Source of the DNA: Bog-532 sp963742865
Lineage (GTDB): Bacteria; Actinomycetota; Actinomycetes; Streptosporangiales; Streptosporangiaceae
NCBI GenBank assembly: GCA_963742865.1
Contig: CAVUNW010000042.1
Location: 50,469-114,468 of the forward strand
Reading direction: 5' to 3'
Length of the DNA: 64,000 bases
The number at the start of each line of letters is the position of its first letter. The stretch's first letter is position 1. Of the stretch, positions 44,207-53,307 are shown piece after piece. A program made the position numbers and the translations under genes. The notes beneath the pieces were generated by a model. That model did no database searches. It saw only the letters and a program-made list of their open reading frames with translations, and was not told the DNA's origin.

Positions 44207-44340
44207 TCAGAGCCCGTTTCGTCGAGCCGCAGCCCTAGAGACACGGCCTGCGGCTAGCCAGCCTTCCGTTTCCCAAGGCCAGCCCGCCTACCCGGTGCTC
44301 TAGCCGACCTGAATTATGCGGAACCCAGGGTTCAGGCTGA

Positions 44341-44478
44341 CTAGCCAGGCCGCCCGACGCCGAGCGCCACCAGCGCGAACGCCCAGGCCCTGGGCACGAG
44401 CCGCAGGTAGCGGTTCCCGATCTTGGCCACGACGAGCACTGCCAGCCTCAGCAGCGCCATCGTGCCGAAGGTGTACAT
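44341..44478 (-). CDS. Possible 45-aa single-helix membrane protein
   Basis: From ATG 44478 the frame reads MYTFGTMALLRLAVLVVAKI then YLRLVPRAWAFALVALGVGR and stops at 44341. Two hydrophobic stretches could span the membrane. No ribosome site is obvious and no family is recognised; it may be a remnant left by the neighbouring transposase fragment. Confidence 0.25.
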   Translation of the reverse strand: MYTFGTMALLRLAVLVVAKIGNRYLRLVPRAWAFALVALGVGRPG

Positions 44479-44955
44479 GATGCCCTTCTTGCATTGGCCT
44501 TGCTAGTTTTCACGCTCGCGCGGGCCGCCGGGGGGCCGCCGATTGCGGGCAGGGGTGCAAGGCCCGAATACGGCAGGAATGGACGGCCCTTTCCAATTGC
44601 GCCATCCGGACGAATTCGCGTACGCGACGCGAGGGGCCGGTGCTACAGTTCGGGTTCGTTATATGGGCTGATCGCGAGCAGACACTGACATTGCCGTATC
44701 ACATGCCGCAATATGCCGGTAACGATATGCGCGCAGCCCTGACCAGGGAGAACGCTTGGATGATTACAAACCCGGACTATAGTACCGGGCGAGCGATCGC
44801 CGGTTCAAGGCTGGCACGATACCACAACTTAGCGGATTCCCAGGGCCTCGCATTAGCTGCCCGAATGTTTTCAGCGCGGGTGCAGGTTTCCGCGCTGGCG
44901 GCGCTCAGCCTCGGTCACCGCGGACCCGCCGGCGCCGCCCAGCGCGGCAGTTCGG
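44479..44955. other. Gap of lower GC, nothing supported
   Basis: The stretch 44640-44860 is less GC-rich than the surroundings and includes many ATG and TAT triplets, but no frame has both a ribosome site and a recognisable protein. No tRNA-like cloverleaf or clear palindrome was seen. It separates transposase debris from the Hsp20 gene. Confidence 0.4.
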
Positions 44956-45420
44956 TCAGGCCTTGCTGATGGGTATCGTCTTGCCCGGTTCGTGCTTCGG
45001 CTCCGGGATCCGGATCTCTAGGATCCCGTCCTTGTAGGTCGCGGTGATGTCCGACTCGGTCACACCCCCCGGAAGCGGCAGCGTCCGGGACAGCGACCCA
45101 TAGCGCAGTTCCTGGCGCAGGTAGCCCTTCTCTTCCCGCTTCTCCTCTTCACGGCGTTCCGCGTGAATGTGCAGCATCCCGTCCGATACGGTCAGCTCGA
45201 CATCCTTCTCCGGGTCGATGCCGGGCAGATCAGCCCGTACCACCACGGCCCCGTCCTCGCGGAATTCCTCGACACGGATCAGATCGTCGGCTTCCCGCCA
45301 GTGCGGGAACGGCACCGCCCGGAACGGCATCATTCTCGCCCACTCATCGAACATGTGGTCGAAGCGGCTGAAGACATCGCCTGCCGCCCCGCGCGGCTCA
45401 CGCCTCGCTATACCTGGCAT
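44956..45420 (-). CDS. Hsp20/alpha-crystallin small heat-shock protein
   Basis: A 154-residue small heat-shock protein, an ATP-independent holdase that keeps unfolded proteins soluble. The alpha-crystallin domain spans about 45-145: VVVRADLPGIDPEKDVELTV, GMLHIHAERREEEKREEKGY, RQELRYGSLSRTLPLPGGV and the C-terminal GILEIRIPEPK with the I-x-I/V-like motif. AGGAGGTGAGGGAA precedes ATG 45420. HspX of the mycobacterial DosR regulon is in the same family. It is divergent from the PRTase-hydrolase gene, with a DosR-like site at 45471-45487. Confidence 0.94.
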   Translation of the reverse strand: MPGIARREPRGAAGDVFSRFDHMFDEWARMMPFRAVPFPHWREADDLIRVEEFREDGAVVVRADLPGIDPEKDVELTVSDGMLHIHAERREEEKREEKGYLRQELRYGSLSRTLPLPGGVTESDITATYKDGILEIRIPEPKHEPGKTIPISKA

Positions 45421-45470
45421 TTCCCTCACCTCCTGACCGCCACGCAATGCCGGGACCCAGCCGGCTGGTA

Positions 45471-45487
45471 GGGTCCTTAGTCCGCCC
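45471..45487 (+). promoter_or_regulatory. DosR-like box upstream of Hsp20 gene
   Basis: GGGTCCTTAGTCCGCCC, reverse GGGCGGACTAAGGACCC, lies 51 bases upstream of the Hsp20 start. The GGACTAAGGACC core is the closest in this window to the classical GGGACTWWAGTCCC. Confidence 0.45.
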
Positions 45488-45917
45488 TTCCGGGACCGGC
45501 TACCGCTCCGAAACTCGCCACGTCCTGCCTGACCTGCGGGTTCGCGGAGTCCTGCCCGTAAAGTCGTCCATCTGCGCGAAGCTGGCTAGGCCTTGCTGGA
45601 GGCCAGGATTCTCGGCGTGGAGCCCGGTGAGCGGGCCTGTGCAGGCCGCAGATGCTCCGCGGCTTTACAGACAGCGCTGTGGATCAGGCTTTCAAGAGTT
45701 CTGGCATCGCCCGGGTGACTGGGTGGAGCCGCCGGATGACGACCGCAAGAACCTGGCTGTGCGTAACCTTAAGCACAGCGTCCCGGGCCCGGGACGGGGC
45801 TGTCCGCCTCGCGTTGCTGCAGCGGGCAGCCTGCTGGAGGTGACGATGGTCCCTGGTGCGCTGCCCCGGCTGGGAGAACCCTGCTTACCGGAGGGGGCTG
45901 ACGGGGAGGAGGGCGCC

Positions 45918-47321
45918 GTGCGTTTCGCTGATCGCGCCGATGCGGGACGGAAGCTGGCGGGGAGGCTGCAGCATCTGCGCGGGCAGCGGGTTGTGGTGCT
46001 TGGCTTGCCGCGGGGCGGCGTCCCGGTGGCTTTTGAGGTTGCCCGGGCGCTCGGCGCGCCGCTGGATGTGATCGTGGTGCGCAAGCTCGGGGTGCCGTTC
46101 CAGCCTGAGCTGGGCATGGGGGCCATCGGTGAGGACGGGGTGCGTGTTGTGAACCAGAAGCTCATCCAGTGGGGCGGGATCTCCACGGATGAGCTGGCTG
46201 CGGTGGAGGCACGGGAACGCCGTGAGCTCGAGCGGCGCGCGTTTCGCTACCGGCGTGGCCGGCCACGTCAGCCGCTGGGCGGCTGTGTCGCGGTGGTGGT
46301 CGACGACGGGATCGCGACCGGGTCGACGGCGCGGGCCGCCTGCCAGGTTGCCCGGGCGCAGGGCGCGGCCCGGGTGGTGCTGGCCGTTCCCGTGGCGCCA
46401 CCGGGGTGGCGGGCGCGCATGGGGCACGACGCCGACGAACTGGTCTGCGTGCAAACCCCGCGATCGTTTTCCGCCATCGGGCAGTTCTACGCCGACTTCG
46501 CCCAGGCGACCGACGATGAAGTGACCGCCTGCCTGGAGCGCGCCGCCACGCCGGTATCGCTGCCGGGCCCCACTGCAGCACCGGTGCCCGTGCCTGGCCC
46601 CGGCCCCTCGCTGGTGGGTGACCCGCCTGACTGGGACGAAGACGTCCAGGTCAGCGCCGGGGCGGTCCGCCTCGCCGGGCAGCTGGCCGTGCCGGACCAG
46701 GCGAGCGGGATCGTGGTGTTCGCGCATGGCAGCGGCAGCAGCCGGCACAGCCCCCGGAACCGCTACGTGGCTGCCGTGCTGAACCAGGCAGGCCTGGGCA
46801 CGCTGCTGTTTGACCTACTCACCCCCGATGAGGAGGTTTACCGGGCCAACGTGTTCGACATCGGGCTTCTTGCCCGCCGGCTCACCGGCGTCACTACGTG
46901 GCTGCGTGCCCAGCCTGCCACCGCGGGTCTGCCCGTCGGTTACTTCGGTGCCAGCACCGGTGCCGCCGCGGCGCTGTGGGCCGCCGCTGAACCCGGCTCC
47001 GGCATTGCCGCTGTGGTGTCCCGCGGCGGCCGGCCTGACCTGGCCAGCCCGCGCCTCGGGTCGGTCAGGGCTCCCACTCTGCTTATCGTCGGCGGGCACG
47101 ACGATGTCGTGCTCGGCCTCAACCGGCAGGCTCAGGCCGGGCTGCGCTGCGAGAACGACCTGGCCGTGGTGCCCGGCGCGACCCATCTGTTCAAGGAGCC
47201 GGGCACTCTCACGGCCGCGGCCGAGCTGGCCCGTGACTGGTTCGCCAGGCATCTCGTCCCCAGCCCGCACTCGGTCACCGGGCATGGCGGCCCCGATCCG
47301 CCGCGGCGGCGGACCGGCTGA
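45918..47321 (+). CDS. Phosphoribosyltransferase fused to an alpha/beta hydrolase (Rv0571c-like)
   Basis: A 467-residue fusion. Residues 1-210 are a type I phosphoribosyltransferase: LGLPRGGVPVAFEVARALGA and PRPP loop VAVVVDDGIATGSTARAA. Residues about 235-455 are a dienelactone hydrolase-like alpha/beta hydrolase: GIVVFAHGSGSSRHSPRNRY, nucleophile GYFGASTGAAAAL (Ser near 350), acid VGGHDDVV and His in VPGATHLF. The same fusion in mycobacteria (Rv0571c) is DosR-controlled. GTG 45918 fits the family start (RFADRADAGRKLA); ATG 45846, with a strong GGAGGTGAC, would add 24 residues. Substrates unknown. Confidence 0.88.
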   Translation: MRFADRADAGRKLAGRLQHLRGQRVVVLGLPRGGVPVAFEVARALGAPLDVIVVRKLGVPFQPELGMGAIGEDGVRVVNQKLIQWGGISTDELAAVEARERRELERRAFRYRRGRPRQPLGGCVAVVVDDGIATGSTARAACQVARAQGAARVVLAVPVAPPGWRARMGHDADELVCVQTPRSFSAIGQFYADFAQATDDEVTACLERAATPVSLPGPTAAPVPVPGPGPSLVGDPPDWDEDVQVSAGAVRLAGQLAVPDQASGIVVFAHGSGSSRHSPRNRYVAAVLNQAGLGTLLFDLLTPDEEVYRANVFDIGLLARRLTGVTTWLRAQPATAGLPVGYFGASTGAAAALWAAAEPGSGIAAVVSRGGRPDLASPRLGSVRAPTLLIVGGHDDVVLGLNRQAQAGLRCENDLAVVPGATHLFKEPGTLTAAAELARDWFARHLVPSPHSVTGHGGPDPPRRRTG

Positions 47322-47735
47322 CATCAGCGCGCATGACCGCTGGCTGGCCGCGGGTGACGCTGGTCTCCAGGCTGATCACCCCAGGATCGGCTGCGGCGTC
47401 GTCGAGCATGTCAGCGCGTCACCCCGGGGGGTAGGAGAAGCTGGCCGCGGGATCGGGCCGTTAGTTAGTACGTTCCGCCAGGGGGACGCCGGCCCGCGTG
47501 TCACGGCTCGTTCACCCGGCCGGTCACGATGCCAGAAGGCGCGGATACCGGGCACATCACCGCTGGCTTTGACAAGGGCATGCTGCAGGTCACTGGCCCT
47601 GTGCCAGCGGCCAGGGCGCCGTATCGAGATCATCCGCGCCTGAATCTGGCCCCAGGTCACCGGCGCCGGCGGGCACCCGCAGCGGCCACTGCGGGCACGC
47701 CCTAGCTGGGGCCAGGGCCGCCGCGGTGCTGCCGG
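47322..47735. other. Gap of about 410 bp without supported gene
   Basis: Overlapping open frames exist on both strands, but none has a ribosome site and recognisable motif. No palindrome, tRNA or repeat was noticed. It lies between the convergent PRTase-hydrolase and prs genes. Confidence 0.4.
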
Positions 47736-48443
47736 TCAGGTGCGGGCCAGCAAGCCTGCCAATGGCTGGTCGTGGTGCAGGCGGCCGATGGCATCGGCCA
47801 GCAGCGGGGCGACGGACTCCACCTGAAGCGCCATCGCCGGGGAATGGTTCTGCGGCAGGCTGTCGGTGGTGACCAGGCACCGCACCGGCAGCTGCCGGAC
47901 CCGGCCGGCGGCCCCTCCCACCAGCAGCCCGTGGGTCGCGGCGACGGCAATGCCGGGTGTGCCCCCGTGAGTGAGGCAGACCTGGGCGGCTGCCTCGATC
48001 GTGGCGCCGGTGCTGATCATGTCATCGACGATGACGGCGGGGCGGCCCGCGACATCGCCGGCTATCTCCTCGGCCCGGACGGTCGCGCCGGTCACCCTGG
48101 TCTTGCGCACCACCGCGACCGGCCGCTGCAGCAATGAGGCGTAATGCTCGGCGAGCTTGACCGCGCCGAGATCGGGCGCGACGACCACCGCGTCGCCCGG
48201 CATGGCAGGGGCGAGCGCGCCCGCCAGGGCGGGCACCGCCGTCAGCATCTCCACGGAATGCCGCACATGGCCTCCAGCGCGGCGCTGTGCGGGTCCACCA
48301 CGACCAGGCGCTGAGCACCGGAGGCCGCCAGCGCGTCGGCGACCACCCGGGCACCGACGGCCTCGCCGGCCCGGCCCCGGCGGTCCTGCCGGGCATACCC
48401 GAAATACGGCAGGACCGCGGTGATTCTGCCTGCCCCGCCCCGG

Positions 48444-50453
48444 CGGACTTCCGCAGATGATGGGAACACGATAAGGCGAAATGGGTGTCTGACCTTGGGA
48501 AACGGCATGAAGGCGTGATCGGGTCGTGTCACGACACGGCCTGTGCTGGGCTGGCCTGTCATGCTTGTTCTGGGAGCGTGAAGTCGAAGAACCGGGGTGG
48601 TTCGGGCAGGTCGAGCGCGTTGAGGATGTGGCGCTGGCCGGGGGTGAGCTCGGTGCGCTGCGCGACGGTTCCTTCGTTAGTGGCGAGGGTGACCAGGTGC
48701 ATGCGGTCCAGCTCGTTGCGCAGGTTGCGCCAGGTGTCGCCGGCTTCGGTCTCGGCGACGCGAAGGAGCAGGAGCGCTAGCCAGCAGAGCTGGACGTGGG
48801 CTCGATGCGGTCCTCGCGGCGGTGGTAGGCGGGGCGCATGTCGATCACGTGCTTGATATCGCGCCAGCCGCGCTCGACTTCGTAGAGCGCCTTGTAGCCG
48901 AGGGCCAGGTCGGCGGGGGTGAGGCTCTCATCGCGAGGTGCGCAGCAGGAACTTGCCGTCGAGCTTGGTCTCGCTTGGCGACCGCGGCGCGGTCGATCCG
49001 GAGCTTGCCGGTCGGGGTCGTGCGCAAGAAGCGCTTGTAGGCGGGCTTGGTGGAAAGCGCGCCGTAGAGCTCTGCGCGCTTGGACGGCGCAAGCCCGTCC
49101 GGCGTGGTGGATCTCCTGGCGCAGGCGCTCGAGGATCTGCTCGCGCACCAGCTCGTCGCGCTCGGCGCGTTCGGGGTTGTGGCAGATCACGAACCGGTCG
49201 CGGTTGGTGCCGTCGTCGACGCGGACCTGCTTGACGCGCAGGTTCCCCGCGACGGTGTGGTAGCGCCCTGGCGGGAGAGCGCCGCGTTCAGCTTCGCTTG
49301 CTGTCGGAGCGCAGCTTCTCGCCGACGATGTAGTGCCCGCCGCCTCGTTGCAGGTAGCGGCGGTTGCGCTCGGAGGTGAACCCGCGGTCGAGCGACCCAG
49401 ATCACCCGCGAGAGGTTCCAGCCGCCGCAGGTCATCCTTGACCTTGCGGATGATCACCTGGTCAGACGCGTTACCGGGGAAGGTCCACACCTGACCGGGA
49501 TCCCCTTGCGGGTGACCGCCATCGCCGACCACCACCTGGGGCAGATCGGGCGGTGATCCTTGGTGTGCTTGGAGTAACGCCGCACCAGGCCCGACAAGCC
49601 TCGGCCTGGCCGTCGTCGGCGTCCAGCGTCATCGTCGGCCTGCCGTCCTCGCCCTGCAGCTCGTCGGGCAGGCGGTCGGTCTCCCAGTAGGTCGAGGTCG
49701 TGTCGAAGAACAGCAGGTCGACCTCGAGGTTCAAGCAGGTTCGCGACCGAGAAGAACACCGCTCCTGCAGCTCGTCAGCGCGGCGTGCAGGAAGTCCATC
49801 GCCCGGTAGCACTCATCGTCTGAGACCTCGGCCAGCCCCTCGATCGAACGCCCGCTCCCTCACCCACCGCGCAGCCGGCCAGCTTCGAAAGCGGCTTACC
49901 GACGGGCGGTTTGAGACCATCGCGAAGATCGCACGCTCCACCCGCTCGGCCTGGAGCCGCCGCCCGCCCGCGGCCTCGATGATCGTCTTGCCGATCTCGA
50001 GCCGCTCCCATAGCCGGTCCGCCAACCACGCCGAGCCCATCGACCGCGACTCGATGACTGCATGCCTTCGCCCGACGCTGTCGCGCGCAACCGCCTCGGC
50101 AGGATCGAGGAAGCGGCTGATCGACCGCACCAGCCGTGCCAGCGCCTCCCGGTCGACCTGGTCGGCGCGGCCGAACCGGTGGATGATCCGCGCGCGCGGC
50201 ACTCCCCGTCGCCGGGTCGCGCTCGTTCTGCGCCAGCGCCAGGTACGACACGGTGCTCCCATCCGCGTTCCGTCGCTTGGTCTCGCGCAGGTACATGTAC
50301 CTACACGATACTCGTCCGTTCCCGTCGTCACAAGCTAAATCCGCTAGAACGTGTGCCTACAGATTTTCGGCTCAAGCGACACGCCCACCCCCTCACAAGC
50401 AGGGAAAACGTGTTTCAAAGCCCGCTCAGATGCCTACGAACTGCGGAACTCCG
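48444..50453 (-). mobile_element. IS1634-type element with 7-bp target duplication
   Basis: Terminal inverted repeats CGGACTTCCGCAG (48444) and CGGAGTTCCGCAG (read inward from 50453) differ by one base over 13. The flanks carry GCCCCGG at 48437-48443 and 50454-50460, a perfect target duplication whose removal restores the prs reading frame. Length 2010 bp. Insertion is therefore recent on the scale of prs decay, although its transposase is already frameshifted. Confidence 0.88.
48559..50296 (-). pseudogene. IS1634-type transposase with several frameshifts
   Basis: The reading starts at MYLRETKRRNADGSTVSYLA, LAQNERDP at 50296 and falls through at least four frame changes; recognisable blocks follow in order: a DDE-region block FFDTTSTYWETDRLPDELQ near 49690, YHTVAGNLRVKQVRVDDGTN near 49250, GYKALYEVERGWRDIKHVID (catalytic Glu) near 48880, and LALLLLRVAETEAGDTWRNL near 48760, ending DFTLPEQA at 48559. 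All parts of a full-length IS1634/IS1380-like transposase of about 570 residues are present, so only point indels inactivate it. Confidence 0.82.
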
Positions 50454-50994
50454 GCCCCGGCGGCAGGCATCGAGCAGCAAGAGCAGCTCCATGAGGTGGT
50501 CGCTGACCGGCGGCCCCGTGGGCTGGATCACATAGACGTCGTCGCCGCGCAGGTGACCCACGACCGGGCGCAGCTCACCATCGGGGAACCGGTCCAGCTC
50601 GCATGGCACCGGCTCGCTGCCCAGCGTCTTCGCGATCGCACCCGCGAGCAGCGCGTTGGCGGTCCCTGGCACGATCCGAAGGCTCATCCCCGCCTCACAC
50701 ACGATCAGTCGACAGAGCACTAGGTGAGCAGGACGCACAGGTGCCCGCCCGGGCATAGGCCCATCCCCGGCGGTGATCCGCCAAGGCGAGCCTGACCAGG
50801 CCGCCTTCGAGGTCCTGGCGGCCGGTGTAACATCCGGCGGCCAGCCGGGCGAGGCGGACAAACACTGCGGGAGCCGGGCCGAGGCGGCCGAGGTGTCTGC
50901 GGCGTACTCGGCGCACGGGTCGAGTGGCAGCTGCGCGGCCGGGCCACACGCCCCGCAGTTCGCGCAGGAACAGCTGGATAGTACCGGCCCCCCG

Positions 50995-51293
50995 CCGGGC
51001 AGCACATCCAGCGCTGCCCGCAGTGCCGGGTAGGTACTGAACTCCTGGCCGATCATGGCGGCCCGTCCGTCGTAACGCTCGCCGATGATCCCGGACAGAG
51101 CCTTGAGCCGCGCTGCGGTCCGCGCGGCGTAACGGGAGCCGCCTTCATGCAGGAAGGCGATGAAGTCGTCCAGCGGTATGTGCTGTGCCTGGCCGATACG
51201 TGCCAGGTCTGCGTCGCTGAGCACACCGAAGGTCCGTTCCGCGACCGCAGCCGAGATGCGGATCCAGAACAGAGTGGCCGCCAGGAACCACCG
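50995..51293 (-). other. Unrecognised coding-like fragment
   Basis: The minus frame reads WFLAATLFWIRISAAVAERT, FGVLSDADLARIGQAQHIPL, DDFIAFLHEGGSRYAARTAA and IGERYDGRAAMIGQEFSTYP, ALRAALDVLPGG, after which it turns into low-complexity sequence. The composition is protein-like and the first part could be a membrane helix. There is no start with a ribosome site and I recognise no family. It lies upstream of prs on the same strand; 50688-50994 shows nothing else I can name. Confidence 0.3.
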
Positions 51294-51300
51294 CTAGATT

Positions 51301-52565
51301 TCAGCGTACGTCGTCGTCGACGTCGACGTCGATGCCGAGTGCGGTGGAATAGCGCCCGCCAGCGCGTCCGCAACGCGGCAGGTCGTTGGGGGTCAGGTCG
51401 GCGGTGTTGCCGACCGACACGAAGCCGCTGACGCCGAGCGAAGGACCGGTGAGCAGGGTGAGCGCGGCCAGCCCGAGCCCGCCGGACTGGGTCACGAACG
51501 CCAGGCGGCCCGGCGGGGGGAAGTCGAGGCTGAACGTGGCGTTGAAGCGGGGGTCGGGTCCGCCGTTGAGCAGCCCCATGCAGTTGGGCCCGAGGAGCCG
51601 CACCCCGGCGACCCGGGCGCGGCGGCGCAGCTCATCCTGCAGGGCCCGGCCCTCGCCGCCGACCTCGGCGAACCCGGCCGAGATCACGCACACCGCCCGG
51701 ACCCCCAGGCGGCCGGCCTGGTCGATGACCCCGGCCACCAGCGGCGCGGGCACCGCCACCAGGGCCAGGTCCGGTGGCTCGAGGGCAGGAGGCCAGGTCC
51801 GGGTAGGCCCTCACGCCCTGGATGACCTGGTGGCGCGGGTTGACCGGGTACACCGGCCCGGTGAAACCACTGGCCAACAGGTTGGCCAGCAGCAGCCCGC
51901 CGATGCTGGCGGGCTCGCCGCTGGCCCCCACCAGGGCGATGGAACGAGGGCACAGGAACGGTGCGACCGCGGCCCGGGCCGCAGCGCGCTGATCGGCCAG
52001 CACCGCATCAAGATAGGCGTCCGTTTCCTGTACGGCGAAGCTGGCGTGCACGCTCGCCGCCGTCACCTGCTCCGCATACTCCAGGCCAAGGTCCTCCAGC
52101 AGGCCCAGCATCGCCGCATCGCTCCTGGGCACGTCGCCGGCCAGCCGGCGGATCCCGGCGTGCCGGGCGGCCTCGGCCAGCCCGGCACACCAGCAAAGTG
52201 CCCAGCCCGGCGCGGCGCCAGGAGGCATCAACGAACACCAGGAACCTGGCCGTCTCCCCCGCCATCCGGTCATACTGCGTGACCCCCACCACCCGCCCCG
52301 GCGAGCTGCCCGGCACGGTGGCCACGATTCCCGCCGCGTGCCCAGGCCGCGGGATGGCCACATCACCCGGGCGATCGGACGGCAGATGAGCCAGGCCGGT
52401 GAACCGGTGCCGGGCGGGAGCATCCAGGCGGCGCCACAGCGCCCTGACCCCCGCCGCATCCCCAGCTCGCAGCGGGCGAACCGTCACCACCCTGCCATCA
52501 CGCAACGTGTCTTCCGAACCCGGGACGGCGCCGGCGGTCACGGCCGGCCCCGGGGCCGCTCGCAA
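51301..52565 (-). pseudogene. GNAT/ADP-forming acyl-CoA ligase fusion, frameshifted and truncated
   Basis: Three frames together give the N-terminal half of the bifunctional acetate-CoA ligase/GNAT family: an acetyltransferase (TLRDGRVVTVRPLRAGDAAG, then after a shift near 52200 LEYAEQVTAASVHASFAV), a CoA-binding domain (PRSIALVGASGEPASIGGLL, GPVYPVNPRHQVIQGVRAYP) and, after a second shift near 51790, the succinyl-CoA-ligase-like domain (VCVISAGFAEVGGEGRALQD, LLGPNCMGLLNGG, VTQSGGLGLA, VSVGNTADLTPNDL). The sequence then diverges and stops at 51301, so the ATP-grasp half is gone. A fragment of such an ATP-grasp end exists at 33866-33978. Intact enzymes interconvert acyl-CoA/ADP and acid/ATP or acylate lysines. 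Confidence 0.78.
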
Positions 52566-52738
52566 CCCGATGGCGCATTGAACGACCGGGGTTTGGTCAG
52601 CTCCATCGTCACCCTCATTGCGCCCCAGTGCCGGGCAACCGGCGGCGTGCAGTGATGTCGCGTGACCGACGGTCCCGGTCCGCCCAGGGTCAGTGCGTTT
52701 AAATCAATATGTCGATTGGTCTAGACCACGACCCCGCA

Positions 52739-52760
52739 GGTATCAGCACGGATTCAGCAC
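52739..52760. repeat. 22-bp repeat, left copy
   Basis: GGTATCAGCACGGATTCAGC plus AC; 20 of 22 bases match the copy at 58969-58990. It contains an internal direct repeat TCAGCACG. It lies just outside the left 92-bp att-like repeat. Confidence 0.6.
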
Positions 52761-52874
52761 GCGGCCCGGAAACAACGGGAAATAACCAGCATCATTCGGA
52801 CAATGCGGACACGAAAACGGGTCACGCTACTCCAGAGTGGGGCGGCTCGCCTTCCGTGCTGTGATCCCGTAAAA

Positions 52875-52966
52875 CCGCAGGTCAGATCTACCGGACGGGG
52901 AGTCCGGTGACCGCGCGGCCGATGATCATGCGCTGGATCTCCGAGGTGCCCTCGAAGATGGTGAAG
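52875..52966. repeat. att-like repeat, left (acyl-CoA dehydrogenase 3' end)
   Basis: The minus strand reads FTIFEGTSEIQRMIIGRAVT then GLPVR and TAG (52888-52890). 26 consecutive bases from CGGCCGATGATCATGCGCTG and 24 from GAGGTGCCCTCGAAGATGGT are identical to the right copy; about a dozen scattered mismatches lie elsewhere in the repeat. The rest of the dehydrogenase gene is absent. Confidence 0.75.
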
Positions 52967-53307
52967 TTGTCAGGCGTGGTCAGTGTTGACCAGCGTCCAT
53001 GTTGGCGACCATGCCTTTGGCCTGCGCAGTGAGCTGTGGTCATTGGTGGGCGTCTTCCGCCCTTTTCTCGGCTCTGACGGAACAGAGACGGAGCAGGGAG
53101 GCAGGTGCGGCGTGGGCGAGAGTCCGGGTTGTGCCAGCGAGCGCGCCCCGACAGCCCTCCGCCTGCCTCCGGGGAGGGCGGCAGGGATGCGTGGGCGGCA
53201 GGGATGCGTGGGTGCGGGCAGCCTCACATGCTGCCATCGTCGTTTACTCCCCTTGTGCCGGTCCGCAGGAAGGAGTTGCATGTTGCGAGGCGCGAAGGGG
53301 GGCAACT

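Larger units (their letters stand above)
47736..50687 (-). pseudogene. prs: Ribose-phosphate pyrophosphokinase, interrupted by an IS
   Basis: The N-terminal 78 codons (50687 to 50454) read MSLRIVPGTANALLAGAIAK, ELDRFPDGELRPVVGHLRGD and VYVIQPTGPPVSDHLMELLL, LLDACRR. After a 2-kb insertion the gene resumes at 48436: GGAGRITAVLPYFGYARQDR, RLVVVDPHS and PRPP loop PAVIVDDMISTGATIEAAAQ. Joining 50454 to 48436 across the duplicated target GCCCCGG gives the exact protein. A further single-base loss near 48255 (ATTCCGTGG for ATTCCGGTGG) shifts the frame at IPVEMLTAVP. Intact PrsA makes PRPP from ribose 5-phosphate and ATP. This short version resembles the second, stress-associated Prs of actinobacteria rather than the housekeeping enzyme, so its loss may be tolerated. 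Confidence 0.88.

Noticed and set aside
47376..47660. 94-codon minus frame after the PRTase-hydrolase gene
   Set aside because: No ribosome site or conserved motif; composition resembles random high-GC translation.
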